Of a stretch of DNA of 64,000 bases, positions 55,538 to 64,000 are shown piece by piece (position 1 is the stretch's first letter; every line of letters begins with the position of its first letter). The position numbers and the translations under genes were made by a program. Below the pieces are notes generated by a model, which did not search any database, was not told the origin of the DNA, and saw only the letters and a list, made by a program, of their open reading frames with translations. This DNA is from Methylocella silvestris. Its GTDB lineage: Bacteria > Pseudomonadota > Alphaproteobacteria > Rhizobiales > Beijerinckiaceae. The stretch is taken from NCBI RefSeq assembly GCF_002891535.1, contig NZ_PDZR01000004.1, forward strand, positions 62,001 to 126,000, read 5' to 3'.

Positions 55538-58177
55538 CTACGCTTCGCCGGCGAGATCGAAGGCGCCGCGGTCGACGCCGCCGCCGACGAGGATCGCCCG
55601 TTTGCCGGAGTGGTTCGGCGCGCCGACGACGCCCTCCTGCTCCATCCGTTCGACCAGCGAAGCCGCCTTGTTGTAGCCGACCGACAGGCGGCGCTGGATG
55701 TAGCTCGTCGAGCATTTGCGATCGCGCAGGACGATCGCCACCGCGCGGTCGTAGAGATCGCCTGATTCTTCGGCGTCCATGCTGCCGGGCGAGGCGGCCT
55801 CGCCCTCATCGTCCGGGCCCTCGTCCTCGGAAGTGATGGATTCGAGATATTCCGGCTGGCCCTGGCTTTTGAGATGGGCGACCACCTTCTCGACCTCGCC
55901 GTCGGCGACAAAGGGGCCGTGCACGCGCGAGATGCGCCCGCCGCCGGCCATATAGAGCATGTCGCCCTGGCCAAGCAGCTGCTCGGCGCCCTGTTCGCCG
56001 AGGATGGTGCGGCTGTCGATCTTGGAGGTGACCTGAAACGAGATGCGGGTCGGGAAATTCGCCTTGATGGTGCCGGTGATGACGTCGACGGAGGGCCGCT
56101 GCGTCGCCATGATGAGATGGATGCCCGCGGCGCGGGCCATTTGCGCCAACCTCTGGATCGCGCCCTCGATATCCTTGCCGGCGACCATCATCAGATCGGC
56201 CATCTCGTCGACGATCACGACAATGAAGGGCAGCGGCGAGAGATCCATCGGCTCATGCTCGTAGATCGCCTCGCCGGTCTCGCGGTCGAAGCCGGTCTGC
56301 ACGGTGCGCATCAAGGTCTCGCCCTTGGCCGCCGCCTCGATGACGCGGGCATTGAAGCCGTCGATGTTGCGCACGCCGAGTTTTGACATTTTCTTGTAGC
56401 GGTCCTCCATTTCGCGGACCGCCCATTTCAGCGCCACCACCGCCTTTTTCGGGTCGGTGACGACCGGCGTTAAAAGATGCGGGATGCCGTCATAGACGGA
56501 GAGTTCGAGCATTTTCGGATCGACCATGATGAGCCGGCATTCTTCCGGGCGAAGCCGGTAGAGCAGCGACAAAATCATGGTGTTGATCGCGACGGATTTG
56601 CCCGACCCCGTCGTGCCGGCGACGAGAAGATGCGGCATGCGGGCGAGGTCGACGATGATCGGCTCGCCGCCGATGTTTTTGCCAAGAGCGATGGCCAGAC
56701 GATGTTTCGATTTCTCGAAATCGTCGGAGCCGAGCAATTCGCGCAAGAACACCGTTTCGCGCCGCTGGTTCGGCAATTCGATGCCGATCGCGTTGCGGCC
56801 CTGCACAACGGCGACGCGCGCCGAGATCGCCGACATCGAGCGGGCGATATCGTCCGCGAGCCCGATCACGCGGGAGGATTTGATGCCCGGCGCGGGCTCG
56901 AGCTCATAGAGCGTGACGACAGGTCCCGGCCGGACATTGATGATCTCGCCCTTGACGCCAAAATCATCGAGCACGCCCTCGAGCAGGCGCGCATTCTGCG
57001 ACAGCGCCTCCTCGGATTGCGAGCTGACGAGGTGCTTCGCCTCGGCGAGCATATTCAGTGGCGGAAGCACATAATCCTGGCGGCCGAGGCGTTCGCGCAG
57101 CGACGGATGCGCCTCCTTCTGCGCGCGCTGTCCGGGCCGCACCGGCGCGGGCGGCGGGGCCACGATGCGACGCGGCTCGGCCTCGACCTCGGCAGCGGCC
57201 GGCTTTTGCGGCGACCGGTTTTTCTGGCGGGCGGCCGCCCGCGTCGCCGGCGGCGCATAGGCGGTGGCGTCAAATCCGGGCTCGGGAATGCTTTTTTCCA
57301 GCCAGTCGGCATCGGGAGCGGGTTCGAAGGGCTCGTTGTCGCCCGACGCAAATTCGAAACTGCCGAGCGGCGGATCGAAATCACGCGGGGAAAACTGCGG
57401 CGCGGTCTGCCAGGGCGCCGGGCGCGGCGCGGGCGTGCGGGCGGCCCGGCGCCGCGCAAGGTGACGCTGCGCGGCCGCCTTGAGGCTCAAAAAGGCATGA
57501 ATGACGGCGCCGAGCGCAATGAGCGCAAAGCCCGGACCGCCGGCCTCGTCGTCAGCGCCCTCGCGGCGCCGACGCACGGGCGCTTCCTCCTCGTCCTCGT
57601 CGATCTCGTCGAACCGGTCGCGCAGTCCGACACTCGCCGAAAGCGCCAGGATGGATCCGCCGGCGAGCGCAACCCCGGCCAGAATGAGGCCCGGCGCAAA
57701 TCCGGCCGTGAGTTTTTTCGGCAGGAGAAGGATCGCGTCCCCGATGACGCCGCCAAGGCCTGTCGGCAATGGCCAGCGCGCGGCGATCGGCAGAAGCGAG
57801 GCGAACCCCGCGGCCAACGCCGCCCCGGCGATCCATAAAACCACCCGCGCCGGAATCCGCTCCAGCCGACGCGCCGTCAAGAGACGCAACCCCCAAAAGC
57901 CCGGCGGAACCAGCAGGGCGATCACGCCAAGCCCGAGCATCTGCATCAACAGATCGGCGGTCACCGCGCCGGCCGGCCCGAGAAGATTGCGCACCGGTCC
58001 CGGCGTCGCGTGATTGAAGCTCGGATCCTCGACCGACCACGACAGCAGCGCGATGACGATGGCGATCGTCGCGGCGGTGATCGCCAATCCCGCGAACTCC
58101 GCGCCGCGCCGCGCCGCAAACGCGCGCAGAGCGTCGGGGATGATATCGAGCGCCGTCATGCTGGTTGTCGTTCGCAT
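55538..58177 (-). CDS. ftsK: DNA translocase FtsK
   Basis: The protein of about 879 residues has N-terminal membrane segments ([38 protein letters not shown] and others), a Pro/Ala/Arg-rich linker, the alpha-beta motor and the DNA-reading gamma domain. The motor shows Walker [17 protein letters not shown] and Walker [16 protein letters not shown]. The gamma domain reads [23 protein letters not shown]. FtsK pumps DNA at the septum and activates XerCD. Start at ATG 58175-58177 ([11 protein letters not shown]); the frame is open further upstream. Confidence 0.95.
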   Translation of the reverse strand: MRTTTSMTALDIIPDALRAFAARRGAEFAGLAITAATIAIVIALLSWSVEDPSFNHATPGPVRNLLGPAGAVTADLLMQMLGLGVIALLVPPGFWGLRLLTARRLERIPARVVLWIAGAALAAGFASLLPIAARWPLPTGLGGVIGDAILLLPKKLTAGFAPGLILAGVALAGGSILALSASVGLRDRFDEIDEDEEEAPVRRRREGADDEAGGPGFALIALGAVIHAFLSLKAAAQRHLARRRAARTPAPRPAPWQTAPQFSPRDFDPPLGSFEFASGDNEPFEPAPDADWLEKSIPEPGFDATAYAPPATRAAARQKNRSPQKPAAAEVEAEPRRIVAPPPAPVRPGQRAQKEAHPSLRERLGRQDYVLPPLNMLAEAKHLVSSQSEEALSQNARLLEGVLDDFGVKGEIINVRPGPVVTLYELEPAPGIKSSRVIGLADDIARSMSAISARVAVVQGRNAIGIELPNQRRETVFLRELLGSDDFEKSKHRLAIALGKNIGGEPIIVDLARMPHLLVAGTTGSGKSVAINTMILSLLYRLRPEECRLIMVDPKMLELSVYDGIPHLLTPVVTDPKKAVVALKWAVREMEDRYKKMSKLGVRNIDGFNARVIEAAAKGETLMRTVQTGFDRETGEAIYEHEPMDLSPLPFIVVIVDEMADLMMVAGKDIEGAIQRLAQMARAAGIHLIMATQRPSVDVITGTIKANFPTRISFQVTSKIDSRTILGEQGAEQLLGQGDMLYMAGGGRISRVHGPFVADGEVEKVVAHLKSQGQPEYLESITSEDEGPDDEGEAASPGSMDAEESGDLYDRAVAIVLRDRKCSTSYIQRRLSVGYNKAASLVERMEQEGVVGAPNHSGKRAILVGGGVDRGAFDLAGEA

Positions 58178-58440
58178 TCGATCCCCGTCGCCGAGCTGCC
58201 TGTTTCTGCTCGCCGCCGCGGCCTCGGCGCTAAGCGCCGCGCGTCCGCGATCGCGTCGAGCAAGGCGCAAATTAGCAAGGGCCGGTTAAAGGTGCTTTAA
58301 CCTTAAGGGACCACCGGCGACGGCAAAGGCGACATCCAAGATTTTTCGCTCAGCCTTGACGCGGCGCAGCGTGTAGCCTATGTCCTGCGGCTTCATATGC
58401 CGCATGAGGGCGCATTTGCGATTCACGGGATCGCCAATGC

Positions 58441-58505
58441 GCTTCACGCTTTTTAACGCATCTGCTTGACGCAAAAGTCTGCTGCTTTTGCTGAAGATGC
58501 TCTGG
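58441..58505 (+). repeat. dispersed intergenic element, copy C
   Basis: This copy has TTTAACGCAT then GACGCAAAAGT and ends AAGATGCTCTGG. It aligns base for base with copy A (TTTCAACGCAT, TCGCAAAAATC, AAAATGCTCTGG) at equal spacing. It lies between ftsK and rpmB, 66 bases before the rpmB start. Confidence 0.7.
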
Positions 58506-58570
58506 TCGAGGATGCGCGCCGCCCTTTTGGCCGCGAGCCCGGCGCGTTTGAAATTGAAGAGGAAGTTGAG

Positions 58571-58861
58571 ATGTCCCGCCGCTGCGATTTGACCGGCAAA
58601 GCCGTACAGACCGGCAATCTGGTCAGCCATTCGAACCACAAGACGCGGACGCGGTTTCTGCCCAACCTCTGCAATGTCACGCTGATTTCCGACGTGTTGC
58701 AGCGCAAGGTTCGGTTTCGCGTGGCTGTGGCCGCGCTGCGCTCGGTCGAGCATCGCGGCGGACTCGACGCCTTTCTCGCCAAGGCGGACGATGCGGAGCT
58801 GTCGCTCGGCGCCCGCGCGATCAAACGCGAGATTTTGAAGAAGCAGGCCGCCGCCTCCTGA
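58571..58861 (+). CDS. rpmB: 50S ribosomal protein L28
   Basis: The 96-residue protein begins [33 protein letters not shown], a clear L28 N-terminus in the longer alphaproteobacterial form, and ends with a basic tail ([12 protein letters not shown]). The start is the ATG at 58571-58573, with GAGGAAG upstream; the frame is open back to 58466 through the repeat, but that is not part of L28. A terminator follows 50 bases later. Confidence 0.96.
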   Translation: MSRRCDLTGKAVQTGNLVSHSNHKTRTRFLPNLCNVTLISDVLQRKVRFRVAVAALRSVEHRGGLDAFLAKADDAELSLGARAIKREILKKQAAAS

Positions 58862-58910
58862 TTTTCGGCCGGAGCTTCCGCCGCGCCTTCCGTATCTGCA
58901 AAATTCGCGT

Positions 58911-58935
58911 CGCCCGGCTTATGGCCGGGCGTTTT
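58911..58935 (+). terminator. rpmB terminator overlapping the YgjP-like gene end
   Basis: CGCCCGGC (58911-58918) pairs with GCCGGGCG (58924-58931), loop TTATG, followed by TTTT. The leftward protease gene's stop codon (58919-58921) is the loop itself. Confidence 0.8.
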
Positions 58936-59710
58936 GCGTTTGCGCGCCGAAACGCAACAGACCGGACCCGTTGCGGCGCAGCCAGGCTTCTGCAGCCGCC
59001 GCCTCCGGATAGATCCGCTCGACGACAGCCCAGAACGCGTCCGAATGATTCATATGGACGAGATGGGCGACCTCATGCGCGGCGAGGTAATCCAGCACAA
59101 AGGGCGGCGGCAGGATCAGCCGCCAGGAGAAATTGAGCGCCCCCGCGGACGAACAAGAGCCCCAGCGGCTGGTGGTGTCGCGCAGCGTTATCCTTCGAAC
59201 CTTGACGTCAAGCCTGGCGGCATGCCGCACAACGCAAGCTTCGAGATCGCGCCGCGCCTCCTTGATCAGAAAATCCCGTACCCGGCGCGCCGCGAAAGCG
59301 CCCTCGCCGCCGACGAGCAGCAAGGGCTCCTCCCCCGCCTTGGCCGGCGCCGCCGCGGCGACCGCGCCCGCCCCGCGCGGCGGCGGCTGCAAGACGATCC
59401 GATGCCAAACGCCGCGCAGCGGAATGAGCGATCCGGGCTCGAAGGGGATCGCCTCGGGAAGTCGCCTCAACCTTGCGCCGACCCATGGCGCATGCCGCTC
59501 GGCGAAGGCGCGCGCATCCTTGAGGCTGGCGCGAGCGGGAACCGTCAGCACCACGTCGCGGGCGCCCGTGCGCACCCTTAAGGTGAAGCGCCGCGCCGCG
59601 CCGGAGCGGCGCAGAAAAATACGGTAAACCTCACCGTCGTGAGCGACGTCGAAAAAGGACCGCTCCCCGACGGGAGGCGCTTCCCTGAGAAGGAGCGAGC
59701 GCAGCGACAT
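58919..59710 (-). CDS. YgjP/DUF45-type zinc metallopeptidase
   Basis: The 263-residue protein has the HExxH zinc site in AAHEVAHLVHMNHSDAFWAVV, with a third ligand likely in the His after it, and TSRWGSCSSAGALNFSWRLILPP upstream, the signature of the YgjP-like (M48-related) family. It has no signal peptide or membrane segment. The natural substrate is not known. It converges with rpmB over a shared hairpin. Confidence 0.88.
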   Translation of the reverse strand: MSLRSLLLREAPPVGERSFFDVAHDGEVYRIFLRRSGAARRFTLRVRTGARDVVLTVPARASLKDARAFAERHAPWVGARLRRLPEAIPFEPGSLIPLRGVWHRIVLQPPPRGAGAVAAAAPAKAGEEPLLLVGGEGAFAARRVRDFLIKEARRDLEACVVRHAARLDVKVRRITLRDTTSRWGSCSSAGALNFSWRLILPPPFVLDYLAAHEVAHLVHMNHSDAFWAVVERIYPEAAAAEAWLRRNGSGLLRFGAQTQNARP

Positions 59711-59868
59711 GGCCGCCAGTTTAGCGGGGCGCCCGCTGAGTCGCTATCGCCGATTGCGCACGCAAAGCGAGTTGGGATTCACAAGGACCGCGAATGCGCT
59801 CCACGCCTTGTTTCAACGAATTTCCCGGGCGCAAGAGGACGCGCTTACTGAAAACGCTCGCAGGCGAA

Positions 59869-61152
59869 TCAGATCCCGACCAGCGACAGGTTGCGGGCCG
59901 ATTTTCCGGAGCCGTGGAAGTCAAGAATGCGCGGCACGATCTGGTTGCGAAAACGCGATCCGTTGAAGACGCCGTAGTGTCCGACTTTTTCCTGCAGATA
60001 ATCGGTCTTCATAGCGGCGGGCAGATTGAAACAGAGGTCATGCGCCGCCAGCGTCTGGCCCGCGCCTGAGATATCATCGTTCTCGCCTTCGACGGTCATC
60101 AGCGCAACGCGTCGGACCGCGGAGAAATCGACGATTCGGCCGCGATGCGCCATCTCACCCTTGGGCAGGGAATGCTTGACGAAAACGGTGTCGACCGTCT
60201 GAAGGTAGAATTCGGCGGTGAGGTCCATGACGGACAGGTATTCGTCGTAGAAATCGCGGTGCTTTTCGGCCGAATCGCCGTCGCCCTCGACGAGATGGCT
60301 GAACAGTTCGAGATGGGCGCTGACATGGCGATCGATATTCATGCCCATAAAGCCTGCGAGCTGCAGAAAGCCCGGATAGACCTCGCGCCCCGCGCCGCGA
60401 TAGCCGAGCGGCACAGCGCTGATGCAATTTCGCTTGAACCAGGCGCTGCCGCGCTCTTGAGCCAGCAGATTGACTTTCGTCGGGCTGCGCCGCGTGTCGA
60501 TCGGGCCGCCCATCAGGGTCATGGAAGCCGGAACATGCGGGCTGTCTTCGCCCTCCATCAGCGCGACGGCCGCAAACAGCGGCACCGCCGGCTGACAAAC
60601 GCCGAGCGTATGCAGCGGAATCCCATCGTTTTCCTTGCTCAGCAAGGTGCAGATGGAGATGAGATAGTCGATATAATCGTCGAGATCGAACCGGCCAGCC
60701 GACAGCGGCAGCGCCTTGGCGTCGAGCCAATCGGTGATGTAGACGTCATAAAACGGCAGGAACGCCTCGACCGTGCCGCGCAGCAAAGTCGCGTGATGGC
60801 CGGACATCGGCGCAACGATCAAAAGCTTGGACTGCGGCGCTGTGAGGCGCTTTTCAAATTGGCGCTCGAAATGGAGCAACCGGCAAAAGGCGCTTTCCCA
60901 GACAACTTTCTCGACAATCGGGACGCGCTCGCCGTCGACAAGAGTGATGGCGAGGCCAAAGCCCGGCTTGCTGTAACGGCGGGTCATACGCTCGAAAAGC
61001 TCGACCGTCGCCACCATGTTCTTGCCAAGATGGGTATAGGAGAGAAGGTTCGCGGGGCTCTTCAGCCAGAGCTGGGCCATGTCGGACATCGCCCGGGCCG
61101 GGGCGAGGACGAAGTGAGAGATTTCATGCAGCTCGTAAGTGAATGGAGGCAT
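59869..61152 (-). CDS. phaZ: intracellular polyhydroxybutyrate depolymerase
   Basis: The 427-residue protein begins MPPFTYELHEISHFVLAPARAMSD and has the family nucleophile block LHTLGVCQPAVPLFAA, where cysteine takes the place of serine. LIVAPMSGHHATLLRGTV and YITDWLDAKALPLSAGRFDLDDY follow the Ralstonia-type PhaZ pattern. It breaks down storage PHB granules in the cytosol. No PHA synthase gene lies in the window. The gene is divergent from regB with a 362-base gap. Confidence 0.92.
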   Translation of the reverse strand: MPPFTYELHEISHFVLAPARAMSDMAQLWLKSPANLLSYTHLGKNMVATVELFERMTRRYSKPGFGLAITLVDGERVPIVEKVVWESAFCRLLHFERQFEKRLTAPQSKLLIVAPMSGHHATLLRGTVEAFLPFYDVYITDWLDAKALPLSAGRFDLDDYIDYLISICTLLSKENDGIPLHTLGVCQPAVPLFAAVALMEGEDSPHVPASMTLMGGPIDTRRSPTKVNLLAQERGSAWFKRNCISAVPLGYRGAGREVYPGFLQLAGFMGMNIDRHVSAHLELFSHLVEGDGDSAEKHRDFYDEYLSVMDLTAEFYLQTVDTVFVKHSLPKGEMAHRGRIVDFSAVRRVALMTVEGENDDISGAGQTLAAHDLCFNLPAAMKTDYLQEKVGHYGVFNGSRFRNQIVPRILDFHGSGKSARNLSLVGI

Positions 61153-61514
61153 CGTTGCACTCTTTTCGGCCCTGACGCAGGTAAAGCTGCTAACGCTTTC
61201 TTCTGGCGATCATGTTTTTCTATTGACGAAAATTGCGCCAACCTATGCAGTATATTTAATCATAATGGCGTCGAGTTAAATGCGTTGCATCTCTTTTCGC
61301 GGCTAAGTGACAGAAATCACACTTTTTCGTCCCGCAGGCGTTTTGCATCAAACTTAAGCTCGCGTCGGCAAGATAACCAAAAATCCGCACCCGCGTTCCG
61401 AGAAATGAATGGCTAGTACATGAGCACTAGAGGCAGGCGGCTCTCCGCGAATCGCAACAAGTCGGCAAGCGCCCAGGCCGAACAAGACCCATCCCAACCG
61501 GGCCGAGCGTTGTG
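61153..61514. other. divergent phaZ-regB intergenic region
   Basis: About 360 bases, AT-rich in the middle (around 61200-61270), holding promoters for leftward phaZ and rightward regB. I found no clean -35/-10 pair or palindrome and no gene. Confidence 0.5.
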
Positions 61515-62849
61515 ATGACCACTCTGCTTAACATCGATTTTCGCCGGCGCACGCGCCGTCTGCACGTCGACACGCTCGTCCGACTCCGCTGGCTCGCGCT
61601 GTGCGGTCAGGCGGCGGCGGTTCTGTTTACGGAGTTTGTGCTCGAGTTTCCGCTGCCGCTGGTTCCCTGCTTGCTGATCATCGCCATCTCAGCCGTTCTG
61701 AACGTCGCGCTGCGGGTCCGCTACGGCCGCGTCGACCTCCTCAACGAAAAGCCGGCGGCGATGATTCTCGCCTATGACGTGCTGCAACTGACGGCCCTGC
61801 TCTATTTGACGGGAGGCATCGAGAACCCGTTCTCCATGCTCTTTCTTGCGCCGATCATGGTCTCGGCGGTGTCGCTGTCCGGCTGGACGACGTTTGTCCT
61901 GACCCTTCTGACCATCGGGGCGGCGAGCGTCCTGACCTTTCATCATTATCCTTTCCCCTGGGATCGGGGCGAGACCTTCACCATGCCTTTGATATTTGCG
62001 GCGGGCGTCTGGACCGCGCATGTCGTCAGCGCGATCTTTATCGCGATCTATGCCTCGCAGGTGGCGCTGGAATCGAGCAAGCTGGCGGACGCGCTTTCGG
62101 CGACGGAGCTGGTGCTTGCCAGAGAGCAGCATCTGACGCAGCTCGACGGCCTCGCCGCCGCCGCGGCGCATGAACTCGGCACCCCCCTCGCGACCATCAC
62201 GCTTGTCGCCAGGGATCTCGAAAAACAGCTGCCTCAAGAGGGGCAGATCAGGGAAGACGTCGCCCTGCTGGCTCAGGAGGTCGCGCGTTGCCGCACGATT
62301 CTCGGCAAGCTCGCTTCGCTTGGCGATGACGACGGCAATGTGCTTGACGAGTTGCCGGTCACCTTGATGATTGAGGAGGTCGTCGCCCCGCATCGCGATT
62401 TTGGCGTGAAAATCGCTATTCGCCAGACCGGATCGGGACGCAAGCCAGTCATGCGGCGCAACCCCGCCATTCTTTATGGGCTTGGCAATCTCATCGAAAA
62501 TGCGATCGATTTCGCCAACAATGAAGTGCGCATCGACGCGAGCTGGGATTTGAGCCGGGTGAAGCTCGTCATCGAAGACGATGGTCCAGGGTTCTCGCCG
62601 GAGGTTTTGAGCCGCGCGGGAGCGCCCTATGTCACGACCAAAACCGATCGCCGCCTGAAATCCGAAGACGGCTCGGGGCTCGGTCTTGGCCTGTTCATTG
62701 CAAAAACACTGTTGGAGCGCTCTGGCGCTACGGTGTTGACCGGCAATGTCCCCCCTCCTGCAACGGGTGCGCGGATCGTCGTCGAATGGAAACGCGCGGC
62801 CTTCGAGCGCGGCACGAAAATTCCGGCGCCGGCGCAAGCTGCGTCCTAG
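61515..62849 (+). CDS. regB: redox sensor histidine kinase RegB/PrrB/ActS
   Basis: The 444-residue kinase has about six N-terminal membrane segments, the quinone-site signature TGGIENPFSMLF, the phosphorylated histidine in AAAAAHELGTPLA (about residue 219), the redox-active cysteine in EVARCRTILGKL (about residue 259) and an ATPase domain (LIENAIDFA, IEDDGPGFSPEVL, GLGLGLFIAKTLLERSG). It senses the quinone pool and controls photosynthesis, carbon or energy genes in relatives. ATG 61515-61517 is preceded directly by a GTG. Confidence 0.95.
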   Translation: MTTLLNIDFRRRTRRLHVDTLVRLRWLALCGQAAAVLFTEFVLEFPLPLVPCLLIIAISAVLNVALRVRYGRVDLLNEKPAAMILAYDVLQLTALLYLTGGIENPFSMLFLAPIMVSAVSLSGWTTFVLTLLTIGAASVLTFHHYPFPWDRGETFTMPLIFAAGVWTAHVVSAIFIAIYASQVALESSKLADALSATELVLAREQHLTQLDGLAAAAAHELGTPLATITLVARDLEKQLPQEGQIREDVALLAQEVARCRTILGKLASLGDDDGNVLDELPVTLMIEEVVAPHRDFGVKIAIRQTGSGRKPVMRRNPAILYGLGNLIENAIDFANNEVRIDASWDLSRVKLVIEDDGPGFSPEVLSRAGAPYVTTKTDRRLKSEDGSGLGLGLFIAKTLLERSGATVLTGNVPPPATGARIVVEWKRAAFERGTKIPAPAQAAS

Positions 62850-62872
62850 CGACTACGACCATAGCTTCGCTG

Positions 62873-62942
62873 AGAGCGTATCTCTTTGTTAGAAAGGATT
62901 TTTATCGCATAAGACTGCATCTTTCGCGAAAAATGCTCTAGA
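62873..62942 (+). repeat. dispersed intergenic element, copy B
   Basis: The element starts AGAGCGTATCTCTTTGTT and ends TCGCGAAAAATGCTCTAG, between regB and regA. It has the same ends and order as copies A and C with a more diverged centre. Confidence 0.65.
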
Positions 62943-63093
62943 GATGGCTTGGGGGCGCCCTTCTCCCAGCCCGCATCCGGTAGAAATCACGCTTCAATGG
63001 GGCTAGTCTACCCAAGGATTCAGCGCCCGTCCTGAAAAGACGATGTCCTCGGATGGCGGGAGTCCCCTCCAGGGGTTGAGAAAAATCGAGATT

Positions 63094-63696
63094 ATGATGA
63101 CAGATGGACCTCCTGACGCGCTCCCAGGAGAAAGCTTGAGCAACGATCAAGCCGACCCGATGGCCGAGGGGCAGGACCGCTCCCTGTTGATCGTTGACGA
63201 CGACAAGCCGTTTTTGTCGCGCCTAACGCGGACGATGGAAAGCCGCGGCTTCATCGTCAGATGCGCGGAATCGGTAGCCGAAGGCCTTGAGGCGATCGCG
63301 CAGAGCGCGCCCGCTTTCGCGGTGATCGACATGCGGCTCGGCGACGGCAACGGTCTCGACGTGATCGCCGAATTGAAAGCGAAGCGGCCCGACGCGCGCG
63401 GGGTGATCCTCACCGGCTACGGCAATATCGTCACCGCCGTCACGGCGGTGAAATTCGGCGCGTTCGATTATCTCGCCAAGCCGGCCGACGCCGATGAGAT
63501 TTATCATGCGCTGATGGCAATCCAGCACGATAAGGCCGAACTGCCGGAAAATCCGATGTCGGCCGACCGGGTCCGCTGGGAGCATATTCAGCGCGTCTAC
63601 GAACTCTGCGGCCGGAACGTCTCCGAAACCGCCCGCCGCCTGAACATGCATCGGCGGACCTTGCAGCGAATTCTTGCCAAACGCGCGCCGCGCTAG
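63094..63696 (+). CDS. regA: response regulator RegA/PrrA/ActR
   Basis: The receiver domain has LLIVDDDKPFLSRL, the phosphoacceptor in AVIDMRLGDGNG and the lysine in FDYLAKPADA. The short C-terminal Fis-type helix-turn-helix (NVSETARRLNMHRRTLQRIL) is the nearly invariant DNA-binding end of the RegA family. It is the partner of the upstream RegB. The start is uncertain: ATG at 63094 or 63097 (MMTDGPP) is my choice, while 63043 and 63160 (MAEGQDR) are alternatives. It is separated from regB by a repeat, so the two may be transcribed separately. Confidence 0.95.
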   Translation: MMTDGPPDALPGESLSNDQADPMAEGQDRSLLIVDDDKPFLSRLTRTMESRGFIVRCAESVAEGLEAIAQSAPAFAVIDMRLGDGNGLDVIAELKAKRPDARGVILTGYGNIVTAVTAVKFGAFDYLAKPADADEIYHALMAIQHDKAELPENPMSADRVRWEHIQRVYELCGRNVSETARRLNMHRRTLQRILAKRAPR

Positions 63697-63812
63697 ACCA
63701 TCCAGGCGAGACTCGCCGCGGCCATTGCTTCGGAACTCAAAAACGGTGTAATGCCGCTTCCCCGGCGACGAGTCGCGGATCAAAACGCCCTCGCCGCTCA
63801 TGCGGCCGCGCG

Positions 63813-63888
63813 GGGCCGGTAGCTCAATGGTTAGAGCCGGCCGCTCATAACGGTCTGGTTGCAGGTTCGAGTCCTGCCCGGCCCACCA
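63813..63888 (+). tRNA. tRNA with CAT anticodon (elongator Met or lysidine-type Ile)
   Basis: The 76-base sequence has GGGCCGG paired with CCGGCCC in the acceptor, encoded ACCA, a D-arm GCTCAATGGTTAGAGC, the anticodon arm GGCCGCTCATAACGGTC and a T-arm GCAGGTTCGAGTCCTGC. It is not the initiator (no C1-A72 mismatch). A CTCATAA loop occurs both in elongator tRNA-Met and in tRNA-Ile read by lysidine, so the identity is left open; I lean slightly to Ile2. Confidence 0.9.
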
Positions 63889-63960
63889 GCATCCGCTGGA
63901 ACTTTTTGACCTTCATTGCGGCCTGCCGCCGTGGCGCCTGGCCGCAGCGGCCCCCGCGAG

Positions 63961-64000
63961 CTATTCCCCCGGCGCTTTCGCCTCGATCGCCAGCGCATGC
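63961..64000 (-). CDS. bolA: BolA family protein (partial, C-terminal end only)
   Basis: Reading leftward from the window edge gives HALAIEAKAPGE and a TAG stop (63961-63963). HAL-x5-APGE is the usual end of alphaproteobacterial BolA proteins, which work with monothiol glutaredoxins in iron-sulfur handling. Only 12 residues are visible, so the call rests on this ending. Confidence 0.55.
   Translation of the reverse strand, partial: HALAIEAKAPGE

Overview
The window looks like chromosomal, mostly core-genome DNA from a high-GC alphaproteobacterium of the Hyphomicrobiales (Rhizobiales). The gene orders rpoZ-rsh, pdxJ-acpS-lepB-rnc-era, leuS-lptE-holA, atpHAGDC, NifU/IscU-like-folE-hisI and regB-regA (actS/actR type) are all typical of that group. 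An intracellular PHB depolymerase and a quinone/heme-anchored adenylate cyclase of the Sinorhizobium CyaC type fit this placement. A Beijerinckiaceae or Methylocystaceae member is my guess, not a proof. I see no insertion sequences, phage genes or CRISPR arrays.

Layout. 1-2.2 kb: LPS heptose genes (gmhB fragment, heptosyltransferase). 2.2-8.7 kb: a leftward RNA/lipid/secretion block (gmk, yicC, era, rnc, lepB, acpS, pdxJ) and an exported pentapeptide-repeat protein. 9-14 kb: a rightward pair of envelope proteins facing leftward rsh and rpoZ. 14-18.9 kb: NYN nuclease, family-5 uracil-DNA glycosylase, M20 peptidase and small genes. 19.5-21.8 kb: an isolated Wzc-like tyrosine kinase, followed by a repeat element, a terminator and tRNA-Tyr. 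22.3-30.2 kb: rlmB, yidD, mipA-like, iscU-like, folE, hisI, patatin, CBS protein, carbonic anhydrase and a CDF transporter. 30.2-34.6 kb: ABC-F ATPase, the redox-type adenylate cyclase, and a small secreted protein made of 14-residue repeats. 34.7-44.2 kb: F1 ATP synthase operon, then holA-lptE-leuS. 44.3-49 kb: yggS, L,D-transpeptidase, response regulator, cyclic-nucleotide-binding protein, xthA and lolA. 49.1-55.1 kb: metB and a four-gene cassette. 55.5-64 kb: ftsK, rpmB, a YgjP-like protease, phaZ, regB/regA, a CAT-anticodon tRNA and the tail of a bolA gene.

The most interesting block is the leftward cassette at 50370-55076: FkbH-like HAD protein, acyl carrier protein, membrane-anchored SGNH-like protein and MBOAT acyltransferase. 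The part list parallels DltA-DltC-DltD-DltB, except that the amino-acid ligase is replaced by an enzyme family that loads glyceryl units from 1,3-bisphosphoglycerate onto carrier proteins. I propose it decorates an extracytoplasmic polymer with a glyceryl (or derived three-carbon) acyl group. With metB it separates lolA/xthA from ftsK, which are usually close neighbours in this order.

Other points of note are a dispersed ~70-bp intergenic element in four copies, hairpins that hold or touch the stop codons of convergent gene pairs, and several genes whose best starts are TTG or GTG behind strong Shine-Dalgarno sites. All product calls come from reading motifs by eye; no database search was run.
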